From the IMG/VR virus record IMGVR_UViG_3300037488_000572, positions 1 through 23,886 of that record: a stretch of DNA of 23,886 nt; one strand, written 5' to 3'. The notes beneath the pieces are model-generated. The model had not been told where the DNA came from. It ran no database searches and saw only the letters and a program-made list of their open reading frames with translations. Positions 22,500 to 23,886 of this stretch are shown one piece after another. Made by a program: the position numbers and the translations under genes. Position 1 is the first letter of the stretch. Each line of letters opens with the position of its first letter. Source of the DNA: a virus.

Positions 22500-22587
22500 A
22501 ATGAAATTAAAAGGCTACGTGTCAAGGTGGGAGGTCCGTGTGACTATACTTGAGATGGGACAACTCATTGGGCTTTTTAATTTCATT
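22500..22587 (+). ncRNA. Long-stem hairpin overlapping a small ORF start
   Basis: AATGAAATTAAAAGGC (22500-22515) pairs with GCTTTTTAATTTCATT (22572-22587) over 16 bp with one G-U, enclosing 56 nt that can form inner stems (TCAAG/CTTGA, TGAG/CTCA). T-rich sequence follows. This could be the core of a small RNA, or an mRNA fold that buries the ATG at 22501. Confidence 0.5.
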
Positions 22588-22644
22588 TTTACTCTCATCC
22601 AAGCAGGATATGGTCTAATCAACCAGAATATAAGCAACATGTGA
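22501..22644 (+). CDS. Possible 47-aa membrane peptide
   Basis: A frame of 47 codons: MKLKGYVSRWEVRVTILEMG, QLIGLFNFIFTLIQAGYGLI, NQNISNM. It has a basic start and a central hydrophobic stretch (LIGLFNFIFTLIQAGYGLI) that could span a membrane. The leader resembles those of the neighbouring tiny genes (AATTATTA before ATG). The same bases form the 16-bp stem described for 22500-22587, so either coding or RNA structure may be what is selected. Confidence 0.4.
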   Translation: MKLKGYVSRWEVRVTILEMGQLIGLFNFIFTLIQAGYGLINQNISNM

Positions 22645-22757
22645 ATGATTCGTTATAAGTGTGATAACTTATAAGCAGAAAAAAACTGACACTTATTACC
22701 AAGGGTTGCAACCTTGTGAGAGTACAATAATTATTAACCAACTAAACTAAACTAAAC
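22645..22757 (+). other. Hairpins with competing pairings before the 60-aa gene
   Basis: TTATAAGT (22653-22660) pairs perfectly with ACTTATAA (22667-22674). The overlapping ATAAGTGT (22655-22662) pairs equally with ACACTTAT (22689-22696), and GTTAT/ATAAC is a third option. A CAAGG/CCTTG hairpin follows near 22700-22716. The end is a short CTAAA repeat (ACTAAACTAAACTAAAC) right before the ATG at 22758. Confidence 0.45.
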
Positions 22758-22940
22758 ATGGTCTCAATTGAAAGAATTACTATTACAGAGGATTATGCTT
22801 TACAGCTTAATATCTCTATTGACTCTCTTATACAAGATAAAGAGAAAGAGGGTTTCCGGGAAGTTAATAGGTACACTCATCCTGCAGTAGGATTAGTAGT
22901 GGTTCTAACTAATGCACCTATGCCTGATTGTTGCAAATAA
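22758..22940 (+). CDS. 60-aa hypothetical protein
   Basis: MVSIERITITEDYALQLNIS, IDSLIQDKEKEGFREVNRYT, HPAVGLVVVLTNAPMPDCCK. Beta strand, charged helix, beta strand order is suggested; it ends with PDCCK, a vicinal Cys pair. It lies between two hairpin-dense noncoding stretches and is preceded by the CTAAA repeat. Coding is plausible from codon pattern and a clean start; function unknown. Confidence 0.6.
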   Translation: MVSIERITITEDYALQLNISIDSLIQDKEKEGFREVNRYTHPAVGLVVVLTNAPMPDCCK

Positions 22941-22944
22941 TTAT

Positions 22945-23681
22945 GCTTATACCTTGTTAACAAAGGTATAAGCCCTCAGATTTACCATCTGTTGATGAAG
23001 TCTGTTTGTTTGGTAAACAAGATAGTATATTATAAGACGTAATAACAATAAGCCCTTGTGGTGAACACTATAACAAGCAGTCTGAACAAAGTCTTGTAAT
23101 CCTAATAATATACTATTAGGTAGTAATGCACCACAACTCACGTGGATATAAAGACTTCTTAGCAATCATTTAACGCAATAAAAGCGTAGGTGTGTAAGGT
23201 CTCACTGAAATAATTTGAGACATCGTCTAATGACTAAGATGTGAAACCACAATGATTAAGCTACGTAACAACAGCAAGCATAGCTACTGAAAAGCGCAAG
23301 CATATTAATCATTCTCCCAAGGGTGAGCAGTTGTAATCACACAGAGCGTCTCCTCACTACCCATAGGTTATGGGTGCTGCATAAAAAGCAGGTAGTAAAG
23401 TGGGTAATGCCACAGGATGTCCTGATAGGTAAGATGTGATGAATATTGGTATTGAGTACAACCAATAACAACTGAGTGCAGAGGGGATTGCAGAACCTAC
23501 GGTGTTACTACCGTGGTTAAATGGAAGAAGTAACTGGGTGTATAGAGTATCCAAAAGAGAATGCATCTCAATCTTAGTAGAAAAATATTTCTAACCTATG
23601 ACTTATAGGGACAGCTTAAAAACAGTTTTAATAACTGTATTTGTTGAAATACAATCTATGCATTAAACTTAAAAACAATTT
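22945..23681 (+). ncRNA. Candidate large ornate structured RNA, about 0.74 kb
   Basis: About 740 nt without a believable gene but packed with stems: GCTTATACCTT/AAGGTATAAGC (22945-22955, 22963-22973); CAGAT/ATCTG (22977-22991); GAAGTCT/AGACTTC (22997-23003, 23152-23158) closing a domain that holds ATAGTAT/ATACTAT (23022-23028, 23110-23116) and ATTATAAGAC/GTCTTGTAAT (23029-23038, 23091-23100); GTCTCA/TGAGAC (23199-23221); AATGATTAA/TTAATCATT (23251-23259, 23305-23313); ACTAC/GTAGT (23356-23360, 23392-23396) around ACCCATA/TATGGGT and CTGC/GCAG; TATTGGT/ACCAATA (23444-23467); AACC-T-ACGGT/ACCGTGGTT (23494-23518); ACAGTT/AACTGT (23622-23638). Nested long-range helices and a three-way junction suggest a folded RNA like GOLLD or ROOL classes in kind. 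Confidence 0.55.
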
Positions 23682-23886
23682 ATGAAAACACTAATTATGA
23701 TTTTTACAATCTTAGGCTTAAAGTCAGAAGTATCTGACCCAAGTAAATTAACAAAAAATGAATTACGTTTTGTAAAAAATGTAATTAAAGTTCAAGGTAC
23801 ACCTGATGAAGTATACAAACTTCCTAATGGTAAAGTACAAGTAAATTATACAACACAACGCCTTACATTAGGACAAGATGGTTATA
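23682..23886 (+). CDS. Start of a gene truncated by the window edge
   Basis: ATG at 23682 opens a frame of 68 codons that runs off the window. It begins MKTLIMIFTILGLKSEVSDP, continues SKLTKNELRFVKNVIKVQGT and includes PDEVYKLPNGKVQVNYTTQR. The first 12 residues are hydrophobic but short for a signal peptide. The rest is soluble alpha/beta. The A-rich leader (TTAAAAACAATTT) is like that of other genes here. No family recognised. Confidence 0.65.
   Translation, partial: MKTLIMIFTILGLKSEVSDPSKLTKNELRFVKNVIKVQGTPDEVYKLPNGKVQVNYTTQRLTLGQDGY

Noticed and set aside
22947-23165. 72-aa minus-strand frame across the first hairpins of the 0.74-kb region
   Set aside because: Its codons follow the stems, there is no leader of the type seen here, and the surrounding transcription is on the plus strand.
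23357-23566. 69-aa minus-strand frame in the 0.74-kb region
   Set aside because: Ser/Leu/Pro-rich, not gene-like, and opposite to the local direction; better explained by stem-loop sequence.
22945-23681. Group I or group II intron
   Set aside because: No clear P7/P3 core or domain V was recognised, and there is no split gene on either side. It remains possible only if a covariance search says so.
21304-23681. Recoded genes with suppressed stop codons
   Set aside because: Some crAss-like phages reassign TAG or TGA, but these stretches are full of TAA as well, and the window's genes end mainly with TAA, TGA or TAG used normally.
19937-23681. tRNA genes
   Set aside because: No cloverleaf with a proper T-loop was found; the CAAGG/CCTTG hairpin near 22700 has a GTTGCAA loop that does not fit a T-arm.

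Overview
The window reads as part of the genome of a tailed phage of Bacteroidota. The signs are a complete head-packaging module (large terminase, portal, scaffold-like protein, major capsid candidate) on the minus strand, AT-rich DNA, A-rich leaders without clear Shine-Dalgarno sites, and one near-consensus Bacteroidota promoter (TTTG, 19 nt, TATATTTG). An HU/IHF-like gene, a winged-helix protein and a Cys-rich protein just upstream of terminase, with a very large portal (913 aa), make a crAss-like phage (Crassvirales) or a close relative the leading guess. This is inference from gene order and protein type; no database search was possible.

Layout, in the direction of minus-strand transcription (high to low coordinates). 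At 19936-19618 there are two tiny genes and a terminator. At 19412-18418 lies a compact accessory operon: a 60-aa protein, a widespread phage small protein, an Acb2/Tad1-like candidate cyclic-nucleotide sponge and a GroES-like co-chaperonin, closed by a strong hairpin. At 18283-12829 is a fibre and lysis operon: a collagen/YadA-like fibre, a second beta-rich fibre with the same N-terminal segment, three further beta-rich or lectin-like tail proteins, small membrane proteins, a three-repeat beta protein and a TIGR02594-type peptidoglycan hydrolase, again closed by a terminator. A Bacteroidota promoter at 12738-12768 then starts the DNA-binding, packaging and head operon, which runs from 12716 to the left edge. 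A strong terminator follows the capsid gene.

From about 19940 the genome switches to the plus strand through a C-run-rich divergent junction. The plus-strand region looks quite different. First come three monocistronic units (20181-21289). Each has a CTAGCC-containing element, an inverted repeat of different sequence just before the start codon, one small gene of unknown function, and its own intrinsic terminator. A fourth copy of the element (21304) leads not into a gene but into about 700 bases packed with inverted repeats. Beyond it, tiny genes (67, 44, possibly 47, and 60 aa) alternate with two more hairpin-dense stretches. The largest, 22945-23681, has a dozen or more perfect or near-perfect stems, including long-range nested helices, and looks like a large ornate noncoding RNA.

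The unusual content is therefore the plus-strand side: a repeated regulatory cassette plus roughly 1.7 kb of apparently structured, mostly noncoding sequence. The Acb2-like protein in the accessory operon is the best candidate for a counter-defence function. No tRNA, CRISPR array, integrase, transposase or reverse transcriptase was seen.
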